Positions 51,279 to 64,000 of a DNA stretch of 64,000 nucleotides are shown here, in pieces (the first letter of the stretch is position 1; every line of letters starts with the position of its first letter). Below the pieces are notes generated by a model. The model saw only the letters and a program-made list of their open reading frames with translations, was not told where the DNA came from and did not search any database. Where the stretch lies: contig VXAA01003176.1 of assembly GCA_013399115.1 (NCBI GenBank), positions 122,079-186,078 on the forward strand. The letters are read 5' to 3'. The position numbers and the translations under genes were made by a program. Origin of the DNA: Anseranas semipalmata. Taxonomy: Eukaryota > Chordata > Aves > Anseriformes > Anseranatidae.

Positions 51279-54200
51279 GTAAACAAAACTTGTTGCGTAC
51301 CATGATACTCACTGTTAAAAATACAGTGAGCTAGCTGTCTTCAATGATACGAGAAAAAACAATTTGAAATTACTCAAGACACCAATCTGTCCTCAAAATT
51401 TCAAACTTGGATTTTGCACAATAGTTGCTCAAGGGATGCTATCTATTTTGTGTACTGCAAAGTATTCTTCAAATATTTTCTCTTTTATAAATTCATGCCA
51501 GGAAAATGCCTTTGGGAATAGGCTAAATGCAAAACGCTGCTAAAGGCCTTTTTCTATTATAGGATACATTTGTTTTAATTATTTGGACAGAAAAAGAAGA
51601 CATTTATTTTTGCTATTGCTGCAATTAATGTGGTGTCTTTAACATTCTATAAACTATTAATAACGAAGTGAATGTACTGATTACAATCCAGGCATAATTG
51701 CACTGTTTTATTTAATCTATAAACTCCAAAGATTTGTTATTATGATGCACATATCAACTTATTTGAGTCTTCAATATGCCGAGATTGTACATGTAAATCT
51801 ATGGAAAGACATGAATGTCTACACCAATGTGTATGGTTTTCAGGACTGCGTACTCCCTTTTCTGAATTGATAAACATTAGTCTTTTAATAATATTTTTTT
51901 CCCCAGTTACCAAGCATATAATTTTAGGATAAGACCCAGGTATTATCTACCTTCGTCCAACAAATAAGGAAAAATATAAACTGAAACTAATTCTGTGCAC
52001 TCACATAGCTGTTTAAACTTTGTCAAGGAGATTCAAAACTGATGAAAAGAATAAAGCTGTAATCAATAATACAAAAGCATTTTATAGTTCACAGGGACAT
52101 AGAAATGTGTAGCCACCATTAAACTTAACAATGAGGCCACCTAACCTGCATATGACAAAAACGTTTTAAATCTTTCTCCTTTTGTAAAATAACATGGCTA
52201 ATGACGCATTCTTTGTATTGTTCCCTGCAGCCCGATCTTGCAAATCTAAGTCAATGCTTTTTTTTCTTTTTCTTCTGTTGACACAGTGTCAAAACCTGTA
52301 CTCATCTGTAATGTATTTTCAAAATTCTCCACAATTATATGAAATATATTGGTCAGATTTAAAAAATAAATAAATGAACACAAATGTACTTCTGTCTTTA
52401 TTGATGATAAAATGTGATGTACTAGATTTTAAAGCATTTTCACAAACTTGCCTAATGTTTCCTGAAGACAATCAATGGTATTTCCTGAAAAATAAGATAT
52501 GATTACAGGCTGAATTTCAAAGTAAATCTAAAGTACTGATTCTCATGTCATTCTAGTTTCAGCTTTTTAGGTTTTAGTTTTTTTATTGCTTAACTCCTTT
52601 GACTTCTCTTTTTAAACTACATTCAGCGTTTGGTTTAAAAGATCTATCCAGTACTTTCTTTTAGTCTTCACATAGGAGAATGTTTTCCTTTTCATTTTCT
52701 TTCTTTTTAGAGGTCAGAGAGGGAAACTTAGACTTTGATCTAACAAGCAAGTTTAACTCAGAGGAATCTTATTCCTGTTAAGCAGACTGGGCAAGTTGGA
52801 GCCAAGTTATGTTAACATTCAGATACTGCAGTTTATAGGCTCAGTGGACACTGCTTAGCCCCACAAAGCTCCCCAGTCTTTTTTTCTTTTTTTTTTTTTC
52901 ATTTTTTCCGTTCTTTTAGTTTGCAACTAAAAAGAATAGGATTTTTTTTCCAACAATGCTGCAAAGCCTATAATGTCTACTGCTTAGGCTACAATAAGTA
53001 GACTCTGAAGACTTAATCCAAGCACTGATTACTAAATCAGACTAGCTTTGCAGGAAAACAATCTTAAAAAATCTTGGTTTCAAAGAAGAGAAACACTAAA
53101 AATGATGAGAAAGACCTTTTTGGAAAAAAGAGTGTAACAAGTTGGGCAAAGCTAGGAGAGGAAAGAAAAGTATTTGGATGAAATTTTAAAATTAAAAAAA
53201 AAAAAGGATTTTTTTTTTTTAATTAAATGTTTTAAGATTTCTTTGACTCAATAAAAACAAATATCCAGGAAAGAAGGCATTATCTGAAAATGTCTTTCAT
53301 TTTCTTTAAAGTCTTTATTTTCTTTAATATCATTATTTTCTTTTATTTTAGCTGAAGATTCTTGAGCAGCTTTGCATGGCTTCATTTTCTCAAAAGACAG
53401 AAATTTAAACTTTAAGCTACCATTCAATCTACAAAGAAGACCTTTGCTAGCAGATCACAGAACAGCCTCAGTGCAATATGCCTTATGCCAGCGAGACCCC
53501 TGGTAGCAGCAAAGCGCATCCAGATGGAAGCCTGAAGTTATTTCAAGGTTAACCAGTGATTAGAGTGGGTAGAGCATCTCTGAATTGTGAAATTAACCCT
53601 CTGGCTAGGAAAAGCCTGTTATAATAACAGCCTTTTCAACTGAAAACAGTGAAAAAAATATAGAAGAAAACTTATATTGAAGGTGCATAAAATACAGATT
53701 TCTCTTATTATTAAAAGCTATAAGTATGTGGATTAATTTATGTAGAAAACCACTATGAAGGAACAACTTCTGTTATTGAATAAATGTTATGAGCACCTAT
53801 AACTTAGAAAAATAAAATTTAGATTCTCAGGGGAGCAGGAACTCTTCCTGGTTGAAAGAAAAAATGAGAGAGGTAAACAAACAACTCGTCATCACAAAGC
53901 AATTTTTCACTTGCATTTGTGCTACATGCTAGGGGTTTGATGCCTGAAAATAAATATAAAAAAAATCTCATTAGAAAGTATATTAAAATGAAAATATCAT
54001 TGTATTAAGAATAATGTACTAATTCCATTTAAACACCATGTGGTGGAAGAGTTCACAGACCTGCTTTTACACACATTTATTTAGTTTTTCTTTTGTGTTG
54101 CATTATGATATACAAACAAAATCTTTTCACCTTACTACTTATCAAAGAGATGTTATATATTTACTATTAAAATAACACCAGAATGATTATATGAGCCACA

Positions 54201-57200
54201 ATGTTATATTATCCAGTGCTACAAGTCACCTGTAAACAGAACAAAGCATCTTGCATCCAAGGATTTTTGATCTTCTTCAATATACCAAAGTAGTTTTTAG
54301 TCTAGAAGTCTCAAAATTAATCTGACAAATTGCATAGCTTTGCATCATTTTGTGTTACGTCATATTGTATCAGTCCAATGAAATGTATCAATGCAGAACA
54401 TATTAGAACTGTAAAGAAGCCTTTCTTGTGCGTCCAACAAACTGAATTCAATGCAAATTTTTCAAAGCACAGTGAATGAAAGCAGAAAAAATGTCAAATT
54501 TTCTGCTGTGTTTGTGAACTGAAAAAGATCATGGATGGCTGGCCCCACAAATTGCTATTCTGGCAAATCATAATTTATAAGCTACCTGCAATATATATCA
54601 AACTACACTCTGTTAAAAAAAAAAAAAAAGATTTAAATATAAACAAAAATGCTCTTGCAAGGTAAAAAAAAAAAGCTCCTTTTCAAGTGCTATTTTCTCT
54701 TTGTCTCAAAACACAAATAGCATCAATTTCTCCTAAAACATCCTGACATTTCGACGATGAACAATGTCACTGTTCAGAAATGATATATTCCGTAAATAAT
54801 TTTGTCATAGTATCAAATTTTATTTGGAAAAAGGGACTCATATTAGCAAGAGGGTGAGTAGAACAGGATGGTCAAAGGGACTCTCAATGCACTGTGATTC
54901 AAGAGAAGGTACACAGATATTTCTAAAAAAGACCAGAGCTGATCTATACAGGTAGTTAATATTCTAGATCTAACAAAATCCACCAGACCATTTTAGAAAC
55001 AGTAGTTTCATAGCCCTATTTAAGTACTGTATTATGTTCGTTCTGTTTGTTTTTCCCTTTCTGAAAGGAAAAGAGTTGGTATTTATGAACCACAAATGTT
55101 GCACATAGAAGAACACTGAATTCCAGTTAATTCTGTGTTCTTACAAATCAAACTACATACCTGTAGTACTGTAGACTGCCTGAGTCATTTGCCTAGGATC
55201 TAGGCATGTGTGTGTCAGAGTGGGCTAGTGATAAAGAAGAGGAGCCTTACTTCTTTTTTTGCAAAACCCAGGAAAAGTCCTCTTTTCCCAATTGGCTGTA
55301 TTTAAAAAGTAACTGCTGAATTAATGGAATTCTTAAAATAAGCAAAGTGCTAATTAGTCTAAAGCATATAGTAGATCATCCTTGTAATGCGACAAAAATT
55401 AAAATAATTTAATAAACATAAACCACTAATTACAGAAACTCTGATGAAAGAGGGAATGCAAACTTATTTGCTTGATTAACATTTATAATGAAAATTTGTC
55501 ATTATTCATATCATAAAATGTAGTTAAAATGCATGTTCATTACCTTTAATGATCATTCTGCAGTTGGGGGTACTTTGCTACTATATATTAACTTTATTAA
55601 AAAAGGCATTAAAGGAATAATTACTATTACACATAATATTTTCAGTGAGAGATATTACCAAGATAATGCATTTTCACTGTGTTGTTAAAACATAAACAAG
55701 CTAAGGTAGTTGAACAACTACATATTAGCTTATATTAATACAATGGGTTAAGAAATCCAAATTATAACGCACAGAAACAATTTATGAATGAAATAATAGC
55801 ATGGTCGCAGCAAGTAGAGAGCATGTGCACATACAGCATGACAATTTGGTAAAGTATTCTCAGAACCAGTTTGATCAATGACATTATGCTGAGCATTTGT
55901 GTTTCAAAAAATTTCACAAAATTAGACTTCATCACAGACTCTCAGCAACTGCAGTACAATTGCAATCTGAACTCAAAACACATGCAAAGTAGCAACAAGA
56001 TTTGCATTTGTAAAGCTATCCTGTCAAGTAGCAGTAAGCAAGGCCTTGCCTCCACTTAGTACAGTAAGGAAGAAAGAATGAGCAAAACGTGACCCATTTC
56101 GCTGCTGCTCTTGTCAGAACACGACTGATCACAGAAAACTTGGTAATTTAACATTTGCAACAGGATTCTTGCACTGGTATTCTGCATACACAGCTCAGTC
56201 CTGTTAGAGATCACCACTATTTATGGCAGCAAATCCTGGGAAAACATTATGCTCTAGATTGTTCTTCGATCAATTAACACATTGGATGAATGTATGATTG
56301 CACGAAGGAAGCAAGATGCAGAGCAAGGTAGCTAGGCAGAAATAAGGAAAAACATAAAGCTCTTGAAGTTTTCACAGAATTAGTGATATGCCCAGGATTA
56401 GTTATCACTGAATATTGAGAGTCTTAGAGTAAGTCTTTGAGGCCTCTGGAGAACATTTGGTGAAGTCATGAACCCCTAATAAAAGGGACACAATAGTATT
56501 TGAGAAGCCTAGAGTGAAAGATTTATTTCATTAAACAAACAAACAAACCCCACAGAGATCAGGGTTGGGCAAATCTTTGGAATCTACTGATTTGTTTCTG
56601 GGTTTGCTGATTTAGATCCCTGAGGAATATGAAGAACAGGTCTACATCACAGCAGTCCCAGGAAGGGTAGTACGAAGCAGCTGTTATTGCCATGCAGCAA
56701 ATTACAACCCCTCAAAGCAAACAGGCAGCAGAGAAGAAATAAAGATATGCAGAAGTTCCAGATCATCTTGTCCATGCCTGTACATTTTTAAGGGAAACTA
56801 TCTCAATACCATGCTTCAGCAAAGCATGCACTTTGTTCTGTTCACATTCCATCCACAGAAGTTCTGCACAAAGGCTAATCCACAGGTTTTCTATTTAGGC
56901 ATGTCTGACTGTGCATTAAAGCAAAGCACCTAGATGTCTTGGTAGTGCACATACTAGTCTTAAAGGCAGTCTTGGACCCTGTAAGACAGAGCACACAAAA
57001 CCTTGGTCCTTGAGGTGGAACAATTGCTCCAGCCTAAAGACCCAGTCTTAAACCTAATGTTCTTCAGCAGCATTCAGTAGCAACTACATTAAAGTAGCCT
57101 CATGTTAATGCCACAGTAACATTGTATACAACAAACAGATTTGTGGAAACCTGATTACATTCTACAAAATAATACTTTTCCAACAGGGCAGCGAAACATA

Positions 57201-58364
57201 GAAGTATTTTAAAAACAAAGCTTCTTCTGGTGAGCTTACACGTGCAGAATTGATGATGACACACTTCCTAAAATTGCTGCCTGGTCTAGAAAGACCTGCA
57301 TGCAACAGGTGCAGATAGCTCCTAAGAGCGAGGAGTTAGAGTTAGACCCACGTGCCCTGATTACTGTAGGTGAAAACAAGCTGAGAAGTAGTTTTGATTT
57401 TTATCTTATCTTTAAATTCAAGATCCTCATTTAACTAAATCATTGCTTTTCAGTAAGATTGTAGAGTACTTTTCTATTGTCTTTTTATTTTCGATAAAAG
57501 ATCTAGTCCAGGAGTAATCTTAAGGATCCTATGGGCCAAATAAAACAGTAGGCAAAGGCCAAATAGTCCTTCCCCCATTTTACTGAAGCAGAGAAGGGTC
57601 TGTTTTCCAAACTGTGTTATTTAAAATGGAAAAATCAAGGAATCTTCATGTTGACATTAAGGATCAATTCTTCCATGGGCTGTTGCCCTTCTATACTTAC
57701 ACTGCTTTCATTAGAACAATTGTCCGAAAACATCTGGCCACAGTTCTAAGCCAAATAGGAAAAAAGTCAAAGGAATATGTATAGAGGCTTGCCCTGGGTA
57801 AATTTTTTAGGCAGCTCACTTTTACAGAAATACAATATAACTATAGTTTCTGATTCTTAGTACGATGACTTCATACCTTGTTTTTTGATGACAGGCCAAA
57901 TTCAAGTTAAATTCATAAACAGTTTCATAGAACATGAGAGAAGAAAAAAAAAACTTCTGCTAATTTTAGATGCAGTGTTGGTCTTTTTATAATGCTTTAA
58001 CCATTAAAATACTTAATGCATGGTTCAAGTAGTGGAAGAGATATATTGCATTGAAACATGTACAGAACACTACTACAACCAAAATAGCTTCTGTACAGAG
58101 GAATATATAAACCAATTTGTCTCATCAAATCCAGGCTACAACTTTCTTTATATAAATAGGAGGTGCTATGCATGCTACATAAATGATGGTTATACAAAAG
58201 TAGATTACTGCTGATTATGCATATTTTACATTAAACTTCAAATGCTCAAATAATCGATGTAAAATTATGCTGGCCATACTTGGAAAAGTAAGACTTTCCT
58301 TCTTTCAACCCACCAGGAAAGAAAAGAGATAACACAGGACAGTTGATAAGGTGCTGTAGATGAA
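51279..58364. other. AT-rich stretch without recognisable genes
   Basis: This is about 7.1 kb with no named gene or repeat. It holds pyrimidine-rich runs at 52878-52909, A-rich runs at 53193-53206 and 54615-54629, and two acceptor-like pyrimidine tracts ending at 52710 and 53352. Open frames are at most about 65 codons. Confidence 0.5.
52711..52781 (+). other. Possible terminal exon start, unidentified
   Basis: A long pyrimidine tract ending in CTTTCTTTTTAG at 52710 is a good splice acceptor by eye. The sequence after it is open in one frame for 22 codons (VREGNLDFDLTSKFNSEESY and two more residues) and then stops with TAA at 52779. An AATAAA is found about 470 bases downstream, near 53251. 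I recognise no protein. Acceptor-like tracts are common by chance in AT-rich DNA, so this is a weak candidate. Confidence 0.1.
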
Positions 58365-58818
58365 TATCACAGAATCACAGAATGGCTGAGGTTGTAAGGG
58401 AACACTGGAGTTCCAACCTGGTCCAACCCCCCTGCTCAAGCACAGACACCTACAGCATGTTTCGCAGGACCATGTCCTGGCAGACAAAAGATGGCTTTTG
58501 AAGATCTCCAGGGGCGGAGACTCCACAACCTCTCCAGGCAACGTATTCCAGTGCTCAGTCACCCACAGAGTAAAGTGCTTTCTGATGTTGAGCCTCTTGT
58601 GATCCAGTTTGCGTGCATTGCCTCATGGCTTGTCACTGGGCATCGCTTCAAATAGCCTGTCTCAGTCCTCTTTGCACTCTCCCTTTAGGTATTTATAGAC
58701 CTTAGGTATTTATAGACAAGATTCCCCTCTGAGCCTCCTCTTCTCCAGGTTGAACAGTTCCAATTCTTTCAGCCTCTCCTTATAAGAGAGGTGCTCCATT
58801 CCCTTATCTTTGTGACCC
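58365..58818 (-). mobile_element. CR1 LINE fragment, about 450 bp, minus strand
   Basis: This is the second-longest CR1 copy here. Read on the plus strand it starts with terminal units (ATCACAGAATCACAGAATGG). It continues through the conserved 3' end (CCAACCCCCCTGCTCAAGC), then the antisense of the ORF2 end (ACAACCTCTCCAGGCAACG, complement of the LPGEVVE region). Last comes TCTGAGCCTCCTCTTCTCC, complement of the NLEKRRLRG motif. Coding frames are broken between the minus-strand frames 58305-58562 and 58710-58997. A 17-base tandem duplication at 58685-58718 adds to the damage. It belongs to a different CR1 subfamily from the 19309 copy, judging by its central region. Confidence 0.93.
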
Positions 58819-58820
58819 TG

Positions 58821-58874
58821 ATACATACATATATATGTGTGTGTATATATGCACACACACACACACACACACAC
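58821..58874. repeat. Alternating TA/TG/CA microsatellite
   Basis: A TACATA/TATA patch passes into GTGTGTGT, TATATAT and then a perfect (CA)11.5 at 58852-58874. Most of it alternates purine and pyrimidine, so Z-DNA is possible in principle. It touches the 5'-truncated end of the CR1 copy at 58365-58818. Confidence 0.9.
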
Positions 58875-61800
58875 TTGTCTTTCTTTATATAAGTTAATAA
58901 TATTCAGTGTATATATTTCGGTATTATCTGAGGACACTCCAGATTTGAGTAGACAAAGAAGAGGGAAAGAGATCTCCAAGTAGCAGTGTTCTAGCATACT
59001 GCATTATCACTAGAAATTCTAAGGGCCAGTATGGGTATTCCATTATCTTCCCGCACATCTGAGCTCCTAAAACTCCAGGTACTCTCAAAATTACTGGAAA
59101 GTATTATATTTCCTTACAATATAGTGTTTTTTTTTTTTTTTTCAAAAGAAAAAAAAATCTGCAGATGGGTTTTAGCTGCACAATTCCCATTGACATTAAT
59201 GGGAGTAATTTGCCTAAAACCCCTATTCATTTTTTAAAATTTCAGAGATGGTTTTTAAGTGTAATTTTCTACAGAGTAATTTTCTAAAAACCACATAATG
59301 TGTTGTTGCATTTTATTATTCAGCCTGTCTGACGCTCATTCAGATCTTATCTTTCCTCTTTGCAAAATTTTGTTTAGATAAAAGAAATTCTGCAGGAAGA
59401 ATGACAATTAGAGAGTATAGACATGTCAGCATCAACATCAATTACCTTCTTACAATCCAGGAATGCAAGTGATATTTAGTCTGTGTTAGGACATAATTAT
59501 GGGTAAAATTGTAGTATATCTACCAGTATTGATTAAAACCAACGTGCTGAGGATTTGCTAGTAATAATATGTTGTTTCTACCATTCATCTTACAAGGGCA
59601 GATAAGGTAGTGTTGCAAAGGAAAAGAGAAGTTCATGTTATGAATAATAATCAGCTGCATCTGCCCCTTTGTAAAGCATTCAACTATATATTTTAGCAAT
59701 ACATTCATTTCACCAGAGACTTGATGAAAGGTTATACTGCATTACCCATTTAGGAAACTATAATGCAGAATTAAGATGGTATTTTTTTTTATTGAATCTT
59801 AGAAAATTCAAGATTAGCTCAGTACATGATTGTTGCATTTCAACTATTTTTTCCAAAATGAATCATAAAGTAGAGCTATATATGCTACAAATACATCAGT
59901 AATTCATTACAGTCTCCCTACTGTGAGGTAGGCAATGTATTGTAAAGCTTTTAGTTATTTCCTCTTGGAGTTGAGTGCTGAAAGCAAGTAACATTAAAAT
60001 ATGTATATATATGTGTGTGTGTATATATGTATATATGTATGCAGAGAGCTGCAATAATAATACAGAAAACATCTGAAGTTCTAATCTAATTGATGAGTGT
60101 ATTTTTAATTATAGTTCCTTTTGTATTAATAAAAAAAATTCTTCCCTGCCCCCAACCTATTACTGATACTAGCAGACACAGCTAAAATAGGGTTTGTTTT
60201 TAATAACAGACTACGAATAATCTGTCTTGCAAAGATTTCCTTGTATTGATTCAAAATATCTGTCAGTTTCTTACTCTTTTCATTATCCTCCATTTTACTG
60301 ACTTGTTAATAGCAGCTGTTGTGTTTGTAAGTTTTGCGCTCAGAAATCTGCCAAGCTGCCAGACAGTTTCACAGCTGAATTTCTGATCCTTCCTGGTAAC
60401 TTCTATATTGGCCACTATCTTCTTTCTTAGTTTCTGAGAGACAGCATATAGTTAATCTAAATAAATGGCAGATCTTTACACAGAAAATCAGACTGGCTAA
60501 TGCAGTGGTTTCTCAGGCCTTTTAAAATGAAAAAACTATCAATTGCAATGGGATTGGTCTTTCACAATTTTTAGGATCAGCTTGCTGTACTACAGTAATT
60601 ACTATTAAAGTACTTGTTTATCCTGTAGAATTTTCTTATGTGAAAAGCAATGCTGAAAATCTAATGATGTAGCACCAAAATAATGTTAGATAAACCAACA
60701 AAATTGAATATATTCTATTAAAATAATGTAATATTAGTTCGTATAATTGCATTGATGCACGAGTACAATGCCTAGAAAAGAGTAATAGAAATTAATAGTA
60801 TTTCCATGAACCACTCTAGAGAATGGAAGGTTGTGCTGATGCCTCAGAGAAGTGGTAGACCTTACTTCTTCTTAGAAATTACACTTTAAATTGTAGGTTG
60901 TTCGTTCAAGGTTGCATACCCATAATTATGCATTAAACAAATGACTGATAATTTTGTTTTGGTTTGTTTTCACGGGAATAGGGGAAGTATAAGGAATAAG
61001 CTTGTTAAATTTTTCTTATTTTAAATTAATATTTTTTTACTATGTCCTTAGTAGGAGAATTCAAGTGCAAAAAAAAAAAAAAAGTCATTTCATATAATTA
61101 ACAATGAACATTAAACAGATGTGATTAATATCACAGAGCGGTTAAAGAAATATTTAATGCTGCTATACTTAATTCGGGAAATATGAACAGCCTGTACTGA
61201 TACTTAACAAGCTACATTAAATGCAAACTTAGAAATACCAAAAAACTAAAAAGACAGTTCAAGTGAAACAATAATCGCTTGCTCGTTTTCTGGGTCACTT
61301 TCAACAAGGTCAAATAGTAACATTTTTTAATTATTAAAGTTTAGAAGATCTTTGTTTTAAATTTTATATTTAATGTTTTAACCTTCTATGTTCTTAAAAG
61401 TATTTAAGCATAGCCATATCAATGCATAACAAACAATCAAAATAGATGTAATTAAGACATCTTTTAATTAAGGTCTCATTAGACTCTCCATTTTCTTTGT
61501 GTGTCAGGCCCGAACAGAGCTACCAAAACCATTAAAGTTTTTAACAGGCATGTTAACATTTGGCCCCATTATTTGAAAGGCAAATAAAACCAGTGTGGGA
61601 CTTTTTTGTTTGTTTTTAATGAAAATCAAATCTGAAACTGAAAGATATCAAATTTTCTTATTTTTTGGTTGAAGGGAGTTGAGCATGATGGATGTAGAGC
61701 TCGTCTGATAACATTTATCATGGAAGAAGTTTTGAGAAACAAACAGAATTCCCTGAGCATTCACTACTTACATGATCCTAACAGTAAATATAAAAAGGGA

Positions 61801-64000
61801 AGAGTAAAAATAACACGTCATGCATATTGTAATCTATGAAGAACTGGAAGCATCCCAATGTAGAAAAAAAAAAAAAAAAAAAGCATAGACCAGTTGAGTA
61901 AAAAGAAAAGTCCACAAGGTAAGAGGACAGAAGCTTATGAGACCTTTTTTTTAGTTGATATTTTGTTTTGTGAAAAAATGGAGCTAAGTCACAGACTGAG
62001 TTCTGCAGTTACAAAATTCTCAAAGACTGCTGAAAAAACTAAACCAAACATAAACCTAATATACCTAAACATATACTTGTTTCTTACCATGGTTCCTTTG
62101 CAAAGCTTTCAAGTGAAAAAATTAAAGCTGATCTGGAAAATAAATGCTGAAGAAATATCATACATATTGTAATAAGAAATACGTTTACTGCAAGATAACA
62201 AAAGCCATGTTTCACATGAAGTGTAGATTGGTTGCTTAACCTGAGTTTCTTGGTAGCATGAGATCAGAACAGTTCATAGTGCAAAAGCAAAAAGTCATAG
62301 TATCATTTCATCAAATATGGTTTTATCCAAAATATAGCAGATTTGTGATCATGCTGCACATCACATTCTCAGTAAAATGATCACAGTTCAAGACTACTAT
62401 GATGGTTAAACCAATTAAATATCTAGATCTGAAAAAATAATTAGGGGAAAATGGTTTTCTGTGGGGATTTATTATTGTATGGCTATTGTGAAATGACTTG
62501 TAGAAAAATTCAGATTTGTGATACAGATTAAAAAATACAGATTCTTGCCATATTTTTGGCAAGAATAGCATGTAAAATAATGATAATGGTAAATATAAGA
62601 ATTATTGTTAAATAGTAGTATGCATCCATAAATAGTTTTTTTATATATTTATCTTTGTAAATATAAACAAATCTACTAAAAGTTGGAATATTGCATAGAT
62701 CATTCTGATGTGACAGGGGAATTGATCATGCTATATAATGGTGTCTACGCTGAATTTTTCATGAATAGTGGATGCTACTAGAAAGAGGCACAAAAAAAGG
62801 GAAATGTCGAGAGTCTGAAACTAGATAAATTTGATGGAGAAAGAAAGATCTTCAGAGGAAGGTAGAATATGTTTTGAAAGAATGCATTACTGTGTTTTAT
62901 GACATCACTGATTAATCCTCTAAGCATACAGCCTCTCTCCTCTGTCTTCATTTGTACCATAAAATACTCTCGAGCGAGAACCTTTAAAATCACTCTTTTA
63001 TGAGATCTTGTTAAAGCTCTTTATTTCGCAAAAATTATTCTTTCCTCAATTCAACTTTTGTTCTCTGCATTGATTCAGGACTACTGAATCAATATCACTA
63101 CATGAAGAAACTATTTTCTGGTACTCTGGAATTCTCCGCCTCATCATTACTTAGGACCTAATATATCCATAGTTCTGCTCATCATTTGATCACAAGTGAC
63201 TTCTGCCACCTATGGAGGCAGCCTGAGAGAATTAGGGTGGGACTGGATTCATTACCGCTAATAGGGCCAGACACTTGCAACAAATATGCTCTTATTTTAA
63301 TTATGAACTGGGATCTTAGAAGCATTTATTTGTGAAATTATTATTCAGATCAGGTTCATATTCTATTCATAATAGAGCAGAAAGTCCATTAATAGAGTGT
63401 TTTCAAAGACCACCAGATAAGTATTGCAGAGTTCCTGCAAATCTGATTGTCATTTTTCTGGATTGCCTCACATGTTTCACATTAAATGATACAGAGTACT
63501 ACTGCTAATAAGGAAAACAACAACAACAAAAAATGCATTCCTGTGTTAAGATGCAACATGGTAAAATATTTCTGTAGAATATTAAAAGTATTACAATAGT
63601 TACAAATATTTGGATTGGGGCAAAAGGACAACTAATATTATTCTTAATGAATCAAAGACAAAAGAAATATTAGAGAAATAGTGATGAAGTTTCAAGAACT
63701 GAGATAATATTTGTATTTGCTAAAAATGCAAAAAAAAAAAAAAAAAGACGACTCAGAACAAAATCTAAACATTTTCCAATTTTCAAATGAAGTTAAAGTA
63801 GTTACTGTCTGGAGTACCTAATTATCTCAAGGCTTTTTACGTTTGTTTGTTTTGTTTTTAAAGGATGAAATACATGCATAAATGAAAATAAACTTTTAAA
63901 AATATATATTGAACCTGTGAAGAAGAAAGTGCTAAAATCAGTGAAGCATTTTCCTAGTATTGAAAAAATATATTTTTCTTCTGAACTTATTTTTCTGTCA
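58875..64000. other. AT-rich non-coding stretch to the window end
   Basis: No gene or named repeat is recognised. It contains a TA/TG dinucleotide patch at 60001-60041 and poly(A) runs at 61069-61083, 61864-61882 and 63730-63746. Open frames (for example 61894-62172, 92 codons, just after a poly(A) run) have no known domain. Confidence 0.5.
60001..60041. repeat. TA/TG dinucleotide-rich patch
   Basis: This is an imperfect alternation of TATATA and GTGTGT blocks, similar in make-up to the patch at 58821 but without a CA arm. Confidence 0.85.

Noticed and set aside
1..64000. CRISPR arrays, tRNA, rRNA and bacterial-type operons
   Set aside because: I saw no regularly spaced repeats with unique spacers, no tRNA-like box sequences and no rRNA segments. 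The CR1 content shows the DNA is avian nuclear sequence.

Overview
The window looks like nuclear DNA from a bird. The clearest evidence is at least seven pieces of CR1 LINE retrotransposon, on both strands, several carrying the avian-type CR1 3' tail (8-mers of the ATTCTGTG or ATTCTATG kind). There is also a probable solo LTR of an endogenous retrovirus and a GC-rich block resembling a dispersed, probably ERV-related avian repeat. A galliform or waterfowl genome fits the CR1 types, but I cannot fix the species from sequence alone. There is nothing prokaryotic here: no operons, ribosome binding sites, CRISPR array, rRNA or tRNA.

The DNA is visibly AT-rich and gene-poor. I find no protein-coding gene I can name. 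Nearly all open frames are short, have no domain I recognise, and are explained by chance, homopolymers or repeats. The only coding sequence I can identify by family is the C-terminal tail of a CR1 reverse-transcriptase ORF (19306-19692), which belongs to a 5'-truncated retrotransposon copy. One possible internal exon (29004-29112) and one possible last exon (52711-52781) have good splice-site context but no recognisable product. The window could lie in a long intron or in an intergenic desert.

Layout. 1-7000 is plain AT-rich DNA with homopolymers. 7020-8600 is a local GC-rich block with a G-quadruplex motif on the minus strand and a minus-strand CR1. 10010-10600 is a second GC-rich block with the ERV-like repeat. 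CR1 3' ends follow at 11466 and 19309 (the youngest-looking copy). 19800-36700 is almost free of recognisable repeats. 36706-37640 has an unresolved NNN, an (AATAA)n array and an ancient CR1. At 41375-41643 lies the most striking object: a 269-base pure purine tract made of 60 GAA units followed by GAAAA and GAAAAA units. CR1 pieces follow at 43537 and 48073, the solo-LTR candidate at 50101-51278, and a larger minus-strand CR1 at 58365-58818 next to a TG/CA microsatellite. The rest, to 64000, is AT-rich with poly(A) runs.

I found no convincing undescribed biological system. The observations most worth checking are the purine tract, the G-quadruplex motif, the solo LTR and the two exon candidates.
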